Position numbers and translations under genes: made by a program. A stretch of DNA of 41,182 bases from positions 1 through 41,182 of the forward strand of contig JABDGF010000016.1 of the NCBI GenBank assembly GCA_013286165.1, in the 5' to 3' direction. Positions 24,606-31,995 of this stretch are shown here, one piece after another. This DNA is from Acidobacteriota bacterium. Its GTDB lineage: Bacteria > Acidobacteriota > Terriglobia > Acidiferrales > UBA7541. The notes under the pieces were generated by a model. That model made no database searches, was not told where the DNA came from, and worked only from the letters and a program-made list of their open reading frames with translations. Positions within the stretch are counted from its first letter, which is position 1, and each line of letters begins with the position of its first letter.

Positions 24606-24637
24606 AACTACAACACGGGCGGAAACGTCCATGCCAC
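24606..24637. repeat. 32-bp dispersed intergenic repeat, copy 1
   Basis: Begins AACTACAACACGGGCG and matches 27739-27770 at 27 of 32 positions by eye. Copy 2 forms a perfect CACGGGCG-CGAA-CGCCCGTG hairpin; this copy is partly eroded. It lies in the 87-bp gap between two convergent genes. Confidence 0.7.
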
Positions 24638-24643
24638 TCGTTG

Positions 24644-26302
24644 TTATTGTTTTGCGAAGCGCTGGCCGAAGATGTCGCCTGGATTCCAGTGCGGGCGTTC
24701 CGGCGCGTTGGCAATTTCATATCCCACCGCGAAAAGAACTTCTGTGCAGAGGCGGGCGGCTTTGAAATTGAGAGGCTGCTGCATGTCGTCCTGCGGCGTG
24801 TGATATCGCGTCTGAATCCAGTCCACCTGCATTTTCTTGCCGTCGAGCGCGGGATCAACGGTCTTGAACCCTTCGCTGATCGTCAATGCCGGCACTCCCT
24901 GCTTCACAAACGAATATTGGTCGCTGCGGATAAAGAAATTCTCTTCGGGCATCGGATCGGGACTGACTTCGAGGCCGAGATGGTGCGCGACGTCATCGAC
25001 GGGCTCCGCGAGCGTGCTGTGGTCGGCGCCGAGCGCGACGATGTCTTTGAATTCGTAGAGGATGGACACGCCGTCCATGTTCACGTTGGCAGCGATCTGT
25101 TTGATGGGCACGGTGGGGAAGTGCGCGAAATAATCGGAGCCGAGCAGGCCGGCCTCTTCGCCGGTGACGGCGAGAAATAGCACGGAGCGCTTGGGACACT
25201 GCGAGCCTTCGGCAAATGCCTTCGCGATTTCGAGAAGCGCGGCGGTGCCGGAGGCGTTGTCCACAGCGCCGTTGTAAATCGTGTCGCCATTCACGGCGTC
25301 GCCGATGCCGACGTGATCCACGTGGGCGCTCAAAATGACGTACTCGTTTTTCAGCGTGGGATCAGAGCCGGGAAGCACGGCAGCGATGTTGGGACTTTGG
25401 AGCGCGGTGAACTTCGCGCTTTCGCGCATGTCGAGCCGGCCCTCGAGTGGAAAGCTGAGCGGCTTCGCGGCGGTGATGCTGGCCATGGCCTGGTCGAGCG
25501 TGTGCGGAGCGCCGGCGAAAAAGACTTCCGCGGACGAACCATTCACGAGCGCCTTCGCGCGCAATTCGGGAACGTAGTCGTTGGGCGTGCCGTTTTTGTC
25601 GAGCCAGTTCATGTTCGGCTGGTGCGTGAAGGCGATGATTGCGGACCACGGAGTGTTCTTGGCCTGCTCGCCGGTCCAGATGCCGATGATGCCGATTGCG
25701 CCGTGAGCGGCGGCGTTGCGCTGCTTGACGAACCCGTCGGAATAAAAAGCGCGCACGGATGAAGGAAACGCGGGCGGGGCGTTGAAGATGGTGACGACGA
25801 TTTTTCCTTTCGCATCGATGCCCGCGTAGTCGTCGTAGTGCTGGTCGGGCGCGGTGACACCGTATCCCACAAAAACCATGCCGCCCGAAGCCGACGCGTC
25901 CTCATGAGCGGAGTCGCCGGGCATTACGTAGTCTTTCTCGAACGCGAGTTGGGTGCGCTGGCCGCCGCGCTCGATGACAAGCGAATCGTTTGCGGGATTC
26001 GGCGTGACCTGGCGCAGGCGGACCTGCTGGAAGTACGTTCCGTTGTCTCCGGCGGGGGCGAGGCCGAGCTGCTCGAATTCGGCGCGGACGTAATTCGCCG
26101 CGAGTTGGTAGCCGCGCGTGCCGGTGCCGCGGCCTTCGAGCAAATCGTCCGCGAGGAATTCCATGTGGGCGTGGATTCCGGCGGCGGTGATCTTGTCGAG
26201 GTCCTGCTGGGGTGGGAAGAGCGACTGGGCGTGAAGAGACGGCGCGCACAGCACAAGCAAAACGGCGGTCGCGACGCTTAGGGCCGCTAGCTTTGATTTC
26301 AT
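24644..26302 (-). CDS. Secreted M28-family metallopeptidase with PA domain (552 aa)
   Basis: A zinc aminopeptidase-like exopeptidase exported to the periplasm. ATG at 26302 has GGAG 8 nt upstream and opens a signal peptide (residues 1-24, A-L-L...LHAQ). A protease-associated (PA) insert covers about 110-280. The M28 catalytic set is visible: His327 (SAHVDHVG), Asp348 (GAVDNASG), Glu382/Glu383 (TGEEAGLLG), Asp410 (NVNMDG) and His501 (RYHTPQDD), which is the usual H-D-EE-D-H co-catalytic zinc arrangement. It should release N-terminal residues from peptides; the exact specificity is unknown. It is divergent from the gene at 26489. Confidence 0.96.
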   Translation of the reverse strand: MKSKLAALSVATAVLLVLCAPSLHAQSLFPPQQDLDKITAAGIHAHMEFLADDLLEGRGTGTRGYQLAANYVRAEFEQLGLAPAGDNGTYFQQVRLRQVTPNPANDSLVIERGGQRTQLAFEKDYVMPGDSAHEDASASGGMVFVGYGVTAPDQHYDDYAGIDAKGKIVVTIFNAPPAFPSSVRAFYSDGFVKQRNAAAHGAIGIIGIWTGEQAKNTPWSAIIAFTHQPNMNWLDKNGTPNDYVPELRAKALVNGSSAEVFFAGAPHTLDQAMASITAAKPLSFPLEGRLDMRESAKFTALQSPNIAAVLPGSDPTLKNEYVILSAHVDHVGIGDAVNGDTIYNGAVDNASGTAALLEIAKAFAEGSQCPKRSVLFLAVTGEEAGLLGSDYFAHFPTVPIKQIAANVNMDGVSILYEFKDIVALGADHSTLAEPVDDVAHHLGLEVSPDPMPEENFFIRSDQYSFVKQGVPALTISEGFKTVDPALDGKKMQVDWIQTRYHTPQDDMQQPLNFKAARLCTEVLFAVGYEIANAPERPHWNPGDIFGQRFAKQ

Positions 26303-26488
26303 GAGTGATCTCCAGAGGCGGTAGTCGCCAGATTGTACGCGAAAAGTGACGCGATGCACGGCGGCAGATACGGAGGACATCGAGTCGCGCGTGTAGGGGC
26401 GATATTGGCCCGCCATCGTGCCGTACTCGTTAACGTTCGTCAGAGGATCATTGGGTGCGGTGAATCGTGCTCCTTGTAAAATGGGAAC

Positions 26489-27655
26489 GTGAGGCGCGCC
26501 TACTTCAAGCCTGCTGCGATTCTTCGTACGACTGCGACCGTTGCGTTGTTAGTTGTTGGTCTGGCGCGTGTGTGCGCTGCGCAGGGCGACGCCACTTTCT
26601 CCTGCCTCGATAAAACGAAAGATGCTGCCGCGTGGGCGCGCGTGGAATCCTCGATGGCTGGGGAACTGAAAGCCCCGCCGCGAGATGGAATACCCGATTC
26701 GGAATATTTCGCGCGTCGCTCCGTTTACAGGGTTTGCGCGGTTGGCTCAGCGGCGCTGGTGATTTTGGAGTACGCCCCACTCGTGCCTGATCCGAGCACG
26801 GAAAAGTTTGATCACTTGTTCGAAGCTTTTAATTTGGATTTGCACAACGGCAAACGCACTCCGTTGAAGCTTAAGGATCCGACGTGGCTTTGGACCCTCG
26901 TAAGGTTCGCGCGGTTCGAGCCAGGCGGCGTTCCGGATGTGGTGTTCACGTCGTTCGGTTGCGTCGAGTGCGACGGAGGGCGCGTCCTGTCGAGCTATCG
27001 GTTTGACGGCATCACGAAATCGTGGACGGCGCGACAATACGGCGACGGAAAGAATCCATGGTGGGATACGCGGGACGCGATTGTAGTCGATGAGGAACTC
27101 GTCGATTCCGACGCGGTGCTATTCGATTGCGCGTTCGGTGTTGGCCGTTACGCGAGCAAGGATCTGGATGAGCTGTTCGTCCGCTGCAAGCAAATCACTC
27201 CGGCCGAGAGCGGCGGCGCGAAGATTGGCGACTTGAGCTTTCTGTACGGCTGGAAAGATGGGAAGTTTCAGCGCGTGCGCGTAACGGACGAAGCGCAGGT
27301 CAGCAGCTTCACCGCGAAAGCTTGCGAGACGCTGGCCGACGAGCGGTTGTGCACACTTCCGAATTCTCTCGAGGCGACGAACGAGGGAATTGCGGCGGCG
27401 GAGAAGATGCACCAGCGGTTTCCGAACGCGCGGCGGCACGTAAATGGTCTCGATTCGTTTCGACAGATCAAGAAAGGCATGTCACTCAAGGACGTGATCA
27501 TACTTTTGGGCGTGCCTGACGCGATCGAAGGCGCCGGAACTGTTTTCTATCAATACTATTTAGGCGACGGTTCGTTTGTGGTGGTGATTGGCATGGAGAG
27601 CGTCGATGACGTTCACGTCGTGCGGCCTGACGGATCGATCGAACATCTCTTGTAG
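26489..27655 (+). CDS. Exported protein with C-terminal BamE/SmpA-like module (388 aa)
   Basis: Starts at GTG 26489 with a signal peptide (RRAYFK n-region, core about 13-28, A-A-Q cleavage near 31). The central 290 residues are a soluble domain with no family I can name; a CVECDG pair and further Cys may form disulfides. The last 60 residues read FRQIKKGMSLKDVIILLGVP, then a Tyr-rich strand and VVVIGMESVDDVHVV, which matches the 'I-k-G-M-s-x-x-V-x-x-L-L-G-x-P' pattern of BamE/OmlA-like modules. That module usually docks envelope proteins. No clear Shine-Dalgarno is present, and TAAAAT ends 6 nt before the GTG, so a leaderless mRNA is possible. Confidence 0.82.
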   Translation: MRRAYFKPAAILRTTATVALLVVGLARVCAAQGDATFSCLDKTKDAAAWARVESSMAGELKAPPRDGIPDSEYFARRSVYRVCAVGSAALVILEYAPLVPDPSTEKFDHLFEAFNLDLHNGKRTPLKLKDPTWLWTLVRFARFEPGGVPDVVFTSFGCVECDGGRVLSSYRFDGITKSWTARQYGDGKNPWWDTRDAIVVDEELVDSDAVLFDCAFGVGRYASKDLDELFVRCKQITPAESGGAKIGDLSFLYGWKDGKFQRVRVTDEAQVSSFTAKACETLADERLCTLPNSLEATNEGIAAAEKMHQRFPNARRHVNGLDSFRQIKKGMSLKDVIILLGVPDAIEGAGTVFYQYYLGDGSFVVVIGMESVDDVHVVRPDGSIEHLL

Positions 27656-27738
27656 TTGCAGAAATTCCACTAAATTCGCTACCTCCCCCTCATACATTGC
27701 ATTCGAAGGCTTCGGCGGTTTGCCTGGTGGGCTAATTC

Positions 27739-27770
27739 AACTACAACACGGGCGCGAACGCCCGTGCTAC
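27739..27770. repeat. 32-bp dispersed intergenic repeat, copy 2
   Basis: AACTACAACACGGGCGCGAA, then CGCCCGTGCTAC. The part CACGGGCG-CGAA-CGCCCGTG is a perfect 8-bp stem with tetraloop, so the copy is a structured REP-like unit. It lies 84 nt after a stop codon. Confidence 0.75.
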
Positions 27771-27853
27771 TGGCGGCGGGCGCGAACGCGGCAGTAAGGC
27801 GGAGTGCAGCGATTGCCTGATGGTGCGGCGGCGTGGGCGGGACGATAGTTTGC

Positions 27854-27876
27854 GGAGGCGCGTGTTGCGCGTCTCC
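27854..27876 (+). promoter_or_regulatory. Stable hairpin upstream of first cysteine-motif gene
   Basis: GGAGGCGCG, loop TGTTG, CGCGTCTCC gives a 9-bp stem with one G-T pair, ending 27 nt before the start codon. It may be a leader structure or a terminator of upstream transcription. Confidence 0.45.
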
Positions 27877-27903
27877 CGGCCCGCGATGTTCCGGAGGCAT
27901 GCG

Positions 27904-28242
27904 ATGAGCAATCAAAGTGGAGATCGCTATACGTGTTCAAACGCGATTTGTGGATGCGAGATTGAAGTTAAGCGGCCGGCGATGGGCGCGGAATCGACGG
28001 GGCAGACCAGCGGGCGGCGCAGCGTAAAGCTCGATGACGACCTGGGGAAGTCCGACACGATCATGGACGTTGCGTACGTGCGGCCGGAGGATGCGCATCT
28101 GCCGGCGCCGCGTAGCGGGCCAGGGCAGGAGAACGAGCGCAAAGCGAATGAAATGCCCGTGCCGCGTTGTTTCTGCGGAAGCCCGATGGAGGAAGCGGGC
28201 GAGGGCGTGGCGAAGGCGCGAGTGGCGAGCGTGAAGCTCTAG
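27904..28242 (+). CDS. Cysteine-motif protein, desulforedoxin-like split knuckle (112 aa)
   Basis: ATG at 27904 follows GGAGG and is chosen over an upstream in-frame start at 27820 because the sequence is then colinear with its paralogue at 28399. Residues 8-24 read RYTCSNAICGCEIEVKR (Cys11, Cys16, Cys18) and residues 88-95 RCFCGSPM (Cys89, Cys91). The two cysteine clusters are joined by about 70 polar, probably disordered residues. YxC..CGxxxEV...CCGxPM is the pattern of desulforedoxin-type Fe or Zn sites, so a metal site formed by both ends with the middle looped out is my inference. It could equally be a metallothionein-like zinc protein. It is cytoplasmic, with no signal peptide or membrane helix. 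Confidence 0.82.
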   Translation: MSNQSGDRYTCSNAICGCEIEVKRPAMGAESTGQTSGRRSVKLDDDLGKSDTIMDVAYVRPEDAHLPAPRSGPGQENERKANEMPVPRCFCGSPMEEAGEGVAKARVASVKL

Positions 28243-28398
28243 TACGCCTCGTAGTGGGACGTACACGTGAAATTCAGGCTATCGCCCGATGGCTGGAGGC
28301 GCGCGGCGGAGCGATAGTCGCCTTAGGCGGGCACGAATCGCGATGCTGTGTGCGACGGCTCGCCGAGAAAAACTGTTGGAAGACCCGGGAGGAGTGAG

Positions 28399-28893
28399 AT
28401 GAGCAATCAACGAGGAGATCGTTACACGTGTTCGGATCCGAATTGCGGGTGCGAGGTGGAAGTGAAGGAGCCGAGCCTAACCGCGGCGGCGCGCGCGAAG
28501 GCGACCGACGCGCGAACGGCGGCGACGCCAGTCGAAGCGGGCTACGCCGACGCGACCGACAACTTGCAGGATCGCGGCCACGGCGTACCTGCGGCGGGAA
28601 ATATTTCCGATCGCGGATTCCGGTCCGAGAGTATTTCCACCAGCGGCGATTTCGGGAAGCAGGGCGCGACGGGTGAGGGAATTTTCGGAACCGTTGGCGC
28701 TGACTCCGATCACATTCACACGGAGGGGCGCTACGGCTCGCGGTTGCCGCGCAAATCAGGATTCGCGGACGAACCGCGGCCACGCACGTTCGAGCCGGCG
28801 ACGTATGTGGAAGAAGCGTCGATGCGGTGTTTCTGCGGCGCGGAGATGCGTAGGGCGGGCGCGGCGGAACGGGCGCGCGGAGCTTCTGCGTAG
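28399..28893 (+). CDS. Cysteine-motif protein, longer tandem paralogue (164 aa)
   Basis: Paralogue of the gene at 27904 in both protein and DNA (MSNQxGDRYTCS start, ATGAGCAATCAA shared). Residues 8-23 read RYTCSDPNCGCEVEVK (Cys11, Cys16, Cys18); residues 142-150 read MRCFCGAEM (Cys144, Cys146). The five Cys are thus all conserved, while the linker expands to about 125 residues of Gly/Asp/Thr/Arg-rich sequence with HIHTEGRYGSRLPRKSG. ATG follows GGGAGGAG with 5-nt spacing. Conserved ends with a variable middle argue that both ends make one metal site. The gene lies 156 bp after its paralogue in the same direction and is convergent with the glycosyltransferase. Confidence 0.82.
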   Translation: MSNQRGDRYTCSDPNCGCEVEVKEPSLTAAARAKATDARTAATPVEAGYADATDNLQDRGHGVPAAGNISDRGFRSESISTSGDFGKQGATGEGIFGTVGADSDHIHTEGRYGSRLPRKSGFADEPRPRTFEPATYVEEASMRCFCGAEMRRAGAAERARGASA

Positions 28894-28913
28894 ACTTCGG
28901 CGTAGAGCGACAC

Positions 28914-28937
28914 GCACAGGCCAACTCCAGCCTGTGC
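28914..28937. terminator. Hairpin between convergent genes
   Basis: GCACAGGC-CAACTCCA-GCCTGTGC is a perfect 8-bp stem. It starts 20 bp after the stop at 28893 and ends 5 bp before the end of the opposite-strand gene, so it can serve both transcripts. Confidence 0.55.
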
Positions 28938-28942
28938 CATCC

Positions 28943-30556
28943 TTATTGGCGAACGAGCGCGGGAGGGGCTGCGGGCATTGCGCTTGCGACTGGCGCGCAG
29001 CCGAAGCTGGCGTAATCGAGGGGTGGAGTGCTGCGCGCTGTCGCTTTCGGCGACCACACCTCGAAAACGTCGAACGTGCAATTTTTTGTGTAGTGCTGCT
29101 TGAGCGCGGCCCACATGTCCGCGTCCCATTGGTGTAGATTTCGGTGCTTCACCTGTTCCGGGTCGTCCGCCTGTCCCTTTGTGATCACAATCATGTCGTA
29201 CATGTCCGCGTTCATTTCGCTGAGCACATCGCCGGGGCGCCAGCGGCCGCTTTTTTCAAGAACATCGTTGAGGAAGCCGTCGGGAATCTCCGGATGACGG
29301 CCGAGGATCGTCACATCGGGGTGCGTGGAGAGCAGCAACCTGCCGCTCGCAGCCTCGACGAATTTCTGCCACTGCGCTTTGCGTGCGGGGATCCGCTTGG
29401 CTTCGTCATAGTCATAGCGAATGGCTTTGAAAGCGGGGACCAGCCCCGGCCACAGAAGAATGCAGACTGCGATGCAGGCGAACAGCGGACGGCGCGTAGA
29501 ATGTCGCTGCAGTTCGATCAGGCCGAGCCCCGCGAGCACTCCTGAAACCATCAATGGCTCGAAGAAATAATTGATGTTGCCACCCGCCTGCGGAATGGTG
29601 AGCACGGCGACGGCCCAAGCAGACACGGTGTAAAACAGAAGCAGCAATCTTTCCGGCGCACGTTCGCGTTCATGCCACGCGAAGAGCGCGCCGATGCACA
29701 TGAACGGGACGACGGGCTGACGCAACGCAAGCCATCCGATCGAGAGCGCGCCGCGAAATTCGAGGACGGGGTGGCGCAAGTCCGCGATGGTCTGCGCCAT
29801 GTAGGGCTCGTGCAGATACGCGATCACGTTTCCGGCGATGGCGGTGAGACCGGCGAGCGCGGCCCACAGAATTGCATCGCGGTAGCGGCGGCGGTAGAGG
29901 AGCCAGCCGACGATCGCGAGCGGCGCCGCGATGAAGGTCTGCTTGAAGAGAAGCGCGAGGCCTGCAACGACTGCGGAGAGGATGGGCACGCGTTTCTCGC
30001 GCGATTGCAAAAACCACAGCATCGCCGCGAGGGAACAGGCGAGCGCGAGAAAATCGGGACGGAATTGCACTGTCCAGGACGCCATTGGATACGACGACAC
30101 GGCAAACAGCGCACACAAGAGCGCGACGCCGCGTGAGCCGTAAAGTTTTTTGCCGATTAAATACACACACGCGATGCAGATGAAAACGGCGAGCAGCACA
30201 GAGAGGCGTAGGAAAGTTTGTGGAGATGCGCCGAGCGAGAGCGCCAGCTTGTACGGCGCCGCGAAGTACGCGTAGGTGAGCGGGCCGTAGATGCTGATGA
30301 AGTACGGCGGGCGGTCGCCGGGGTAATAAATGTGATGGTCGTGGACGACTTGGCTGACGCGGAGGAGCGTGGCGCTGTCTGGATAGCCGGCGTCGCGAAA
30401 GCTCATTAGGCCGAGGGCGGTGCCAGTGGCGACGGTGAGCGCGCCGACGGAGAGCATCGCGACGACGAGCACGATTAAGATGGGTTGGCGGCGGAAGAAG
30501 TTGTCGATGGGCGCGAGCGGCGACGGCGAGGCATCAAACTGTGGATGTGGCGTCAT
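28943..30556 (-). CDS. GT-C type polyprenyl-sugar membrane glycosyltransferase-like protein (537 aa)
   Basis: Membrane protein with about ten helices, the first at 25-48. The early loop PDSATLLRVSQVVHDHHIYY then GDRPPYFISIYGPLTYAYFA resembles the acidic-residue periplasmic loop of GT-C enzymes (GT39/DUF2029-like), where the Asp binds the metal and the lipid-linked sugar. The middle has SWTVQFRPDFLALACSLAAM; helices end near residue 385, followed by a soluble C-terminal domain of about 150 residues. It probably transfers a sugar from a polyprenyl-phosphate donor to an envelope acceptor, but donor and acceptor are unknown. ATG at 30556; no strong Shine-Dalgarno is visible. Divergent from the SDR gene. 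Confidence 0.8.
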   Translation of the reverse strand: MTPHPQFDASPSPLAPIDNFFRRQPILIVLVVAMLSVGALTVATGTALGLMSFRDAGYPDSATLLRVSQVVHDHHIYYPGDRPPYFISIYGPLTYAYFAAPYKLALSLGASPQTFLRLSVLLAVFICIACVYLIGKKLYGSRGVALLCALFAVSSYPMASWTVQFRPDFLALACSLAAMLWFLQSREKRVPILSAVVAGLALLFKQTFIAAPLAIVGWLLYRRRYRDAILWAALAGLTAIAGNVIAYLHEPYMAQTIADLRHPVLEFRGALSIGWLALRQPVVPFMCIGALFAWHERERAPERLLLLFYTVSAWAVAVLTIPQAGGNINYFFEPLMVSGVLAGLGLIELQRHSTRRPLFACIAVCILLWPGLVPAFKAIRYDYDEAKRIPARKAQWQKFVEAASGRLLLSTHPDVTILGRHPEIPDGFLNDVLEKSGRWRPGDVLSEMNADMYDMIVITKGQADDPEQVKHRNLHQWDADMWAALKQHYTKNCTFDVFEVWSPKATARSTPPLDYASFGCAPVASAMPAAPPALVRQ

Positions 30557-30878
30557 TGCTCGCGGCGGAATTATTGAAACAGTGTTGAGGTGGTGGGGTC
30601 AAATGAAACGCGGTGTGCGAGGTGATTCAGACTACCTACAGGGACACAGACATGACTGTCTATTTTACGGCCGTCGCCCCTTGTTGTGGCTGTAGGCCGG
30701 GTGTGATTGTGCGAGGAGCTTGAGTGGAGGTCGTCGGACGACCGCCAGGGTGGCTGTCGGACAGGCGTCGGACGGCGGCTGCGGCACAAATTCACGCGAC
30801 TTCGCGGATGCGGGTACATCCAATTTTGCTGAGATGAGGCGCGGCTGCTCGCTGGTAGCTGCGCGATGGGAGAGACAC
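30557..30878. other. Divergent intergenic region, short repeats only
   Basis: This 322-bp spacer has no convincing gene. It contains GTCGGAC three times between about 30733 and 30773, and a small palindrome AGACA-TGAC-TGTCT near 30648-30661, a possible operator for one of the divergent genes. An open frame continuing upstream of the SDR start lacks sequence features and is not called. Confidence 0.5.
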
Positions 30879-31919
30879 GTGAGCATCGTTTTGGTGACGG
30901 GCGGGTCGGGATTTATTGGAAGCCACACGATCGTGAAGCTGCTCGAGGCGGGGCACACGGTGCGCACTACGGTGCGCGACCTGAAGCGGGCGGATGATGT
31001 GCGCGCGATGCTTCGCACGGGCGGCGCGGCGGCTCCTGAGCGCGTGCAATTTTTCGCGGCGGACCTGGAGAAGGATGCGGGATGGGCGGAAGCCGTGCGC
31101 GGGTGCGAATTCGTGCTGCATGTGGCGTCGCCGCTGCCCGCGAGCGTCCCGAAAAACGAGGATGAGCTGATCGTTCCGGCGCGCGAAGGGACGCTGCGCG
31201 TGTTGCGCGCGGCACGCGATGCGGGAGTGAAGCGCGTGGTGGTGACGTCGTCATTCGCGGCGATTGGCTACGGGCATCCTGCGTCGCATCCGGCGTTCAC
31301 GGAGAAGGACTGGACCGATCCGAACTCGAGCGACGTGATGGCGTATCCAAAATCAAAAACGCTGGCGGAGCGCGCGGCTTGGGATTTTATGGCGAAGGAA
31401 GGGGGCGCGCTGGAACTCGCGACGGTGAATCCCGTGGCGGTGTTTGGGCCGGTGCTGGCGCCGGATTTTTCCGCGTCGATTCAGATCATCAGCCGGTTGA
31501 TGGATGGATCGTTGCCGGGCGCGCCGAAGCTTTCCTTCGGAGTGGTGGACGTGCGCGACGTGGCGGACCTTCACGCAATTGCGATGACGCATCCGGCGGC
31601 GAAGGGCGAGCGGTTTCTCGCGGTGGCGGGAGAATTCATGTCGATCAAGCAGGTGGCGCTGGTGCTGAAGGCGAAGATGGGCGCGGCGGCGAAAAAAGTG
31701 CCGACCAGGGAGATTCCGGATTTTCTGGTGCGCCTCGCCGCGCTGCGCGACCCGGCGGTGAAGTCGATTTTGCCGGAGCTGGGAAAGAGGAAAAACGCGA
31801 CGAACGAGAAGGCGCGGCGGTTGCTGGGGTGGTCGCCGCGATCGAATGAAGAGGCGATTGTGGCTACGGCGGAGAGTTTGATCGGTCTCGGCCTGGTGAA
31901 TACGCCGGCGACGAAGTAA
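30879..31919 (+). CDS. Extended SDR oxidoreductase, dihydroflavonol-4-reductase/epimerase-like (346 aa)
   Basis: NAD(P)-dependent short-chain dehydrogenase of the extended class. GTG at 30879 is chosen because GGGAGAG lies 5 nt upstream and the Rossmann motif TGGSGFIGSH falls at residues 7-16, the usual place. The catalytic pair is Tyr156 and Lys160 (AYPKSK), and the Ser is in VVVTSSFAAIGYG. VNPVAVFGPVL marks the substrate-lid region. The family reduces aldehydes or ketones, or acts on nucleotide sugars; members close to DFR and cinnamoyl-CoA reductase share YPKSK-type active sites. The substrate cannot be told from sequence. The previous gene is divergent and a kinase follows with its own promoter. 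Confidence 0.93.
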   Translation: MSIVLVTGGSGFIGSHTIVKLLEAGHTVRTTVRDLKRADDVRAMLRTGGAAAPERVQFFAADLEKDAGWAEAVRGCEFVLHVASPLPASVPKNEDELIVPAREGTLRVLRAARDAGVKRVVVTSSFAAIGYGHPASHPAFTEKDWTDPNSSDVMAYPKSKTLAERAAWDFMAKEGGALELATVNPVAVFGPVLAPDFSASIQIISRLMDGSLPGAPKLSFGVVDVRDVADLHAIAMTHPAAKGERFLAVAGEFMSIKQVALVLKAKMGAAAKKVPTREIPDFLVRLAALRDPAVKSILPELGKRKNATNEKARRLLGWSPRSNEEAIVATAESLIGLGLVNTPATK

Positions 31920-31957
31920 GCCTCGAGCGGGCCTGCTCGCGCTTCGTTTTAGGTTCG

Positions 31958-31986
31958 TTGACTTGCGTCGCCGCGCTCAATAAGAT
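31958..31986 (+). promoter_or_regulatory. Promoter of first tandem kinase, predicted leaderless
   Basis: TTGACT (31958-31963), 17 bp, TAAGAT (31981-31986). The -10 ends 9 nt before GTG at 31996, so transcription should start at or 1-3 nt before the start codon. No Shine-Dalgarno exists. CGTTGACTTG around the -35 is identical in the next two kinase promoters. Confidence 0.78.
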
Positions 31987-31995
31987 GAGCGGCGC

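Noticed and set aside
30720-30878. Upstream extension of the SDR gene
   Set aside because: The 53 added residues are unlike any SDR and push the Rossmann motif far from the N-terminus; GTG 30879 has a Shine-Dalgarno.
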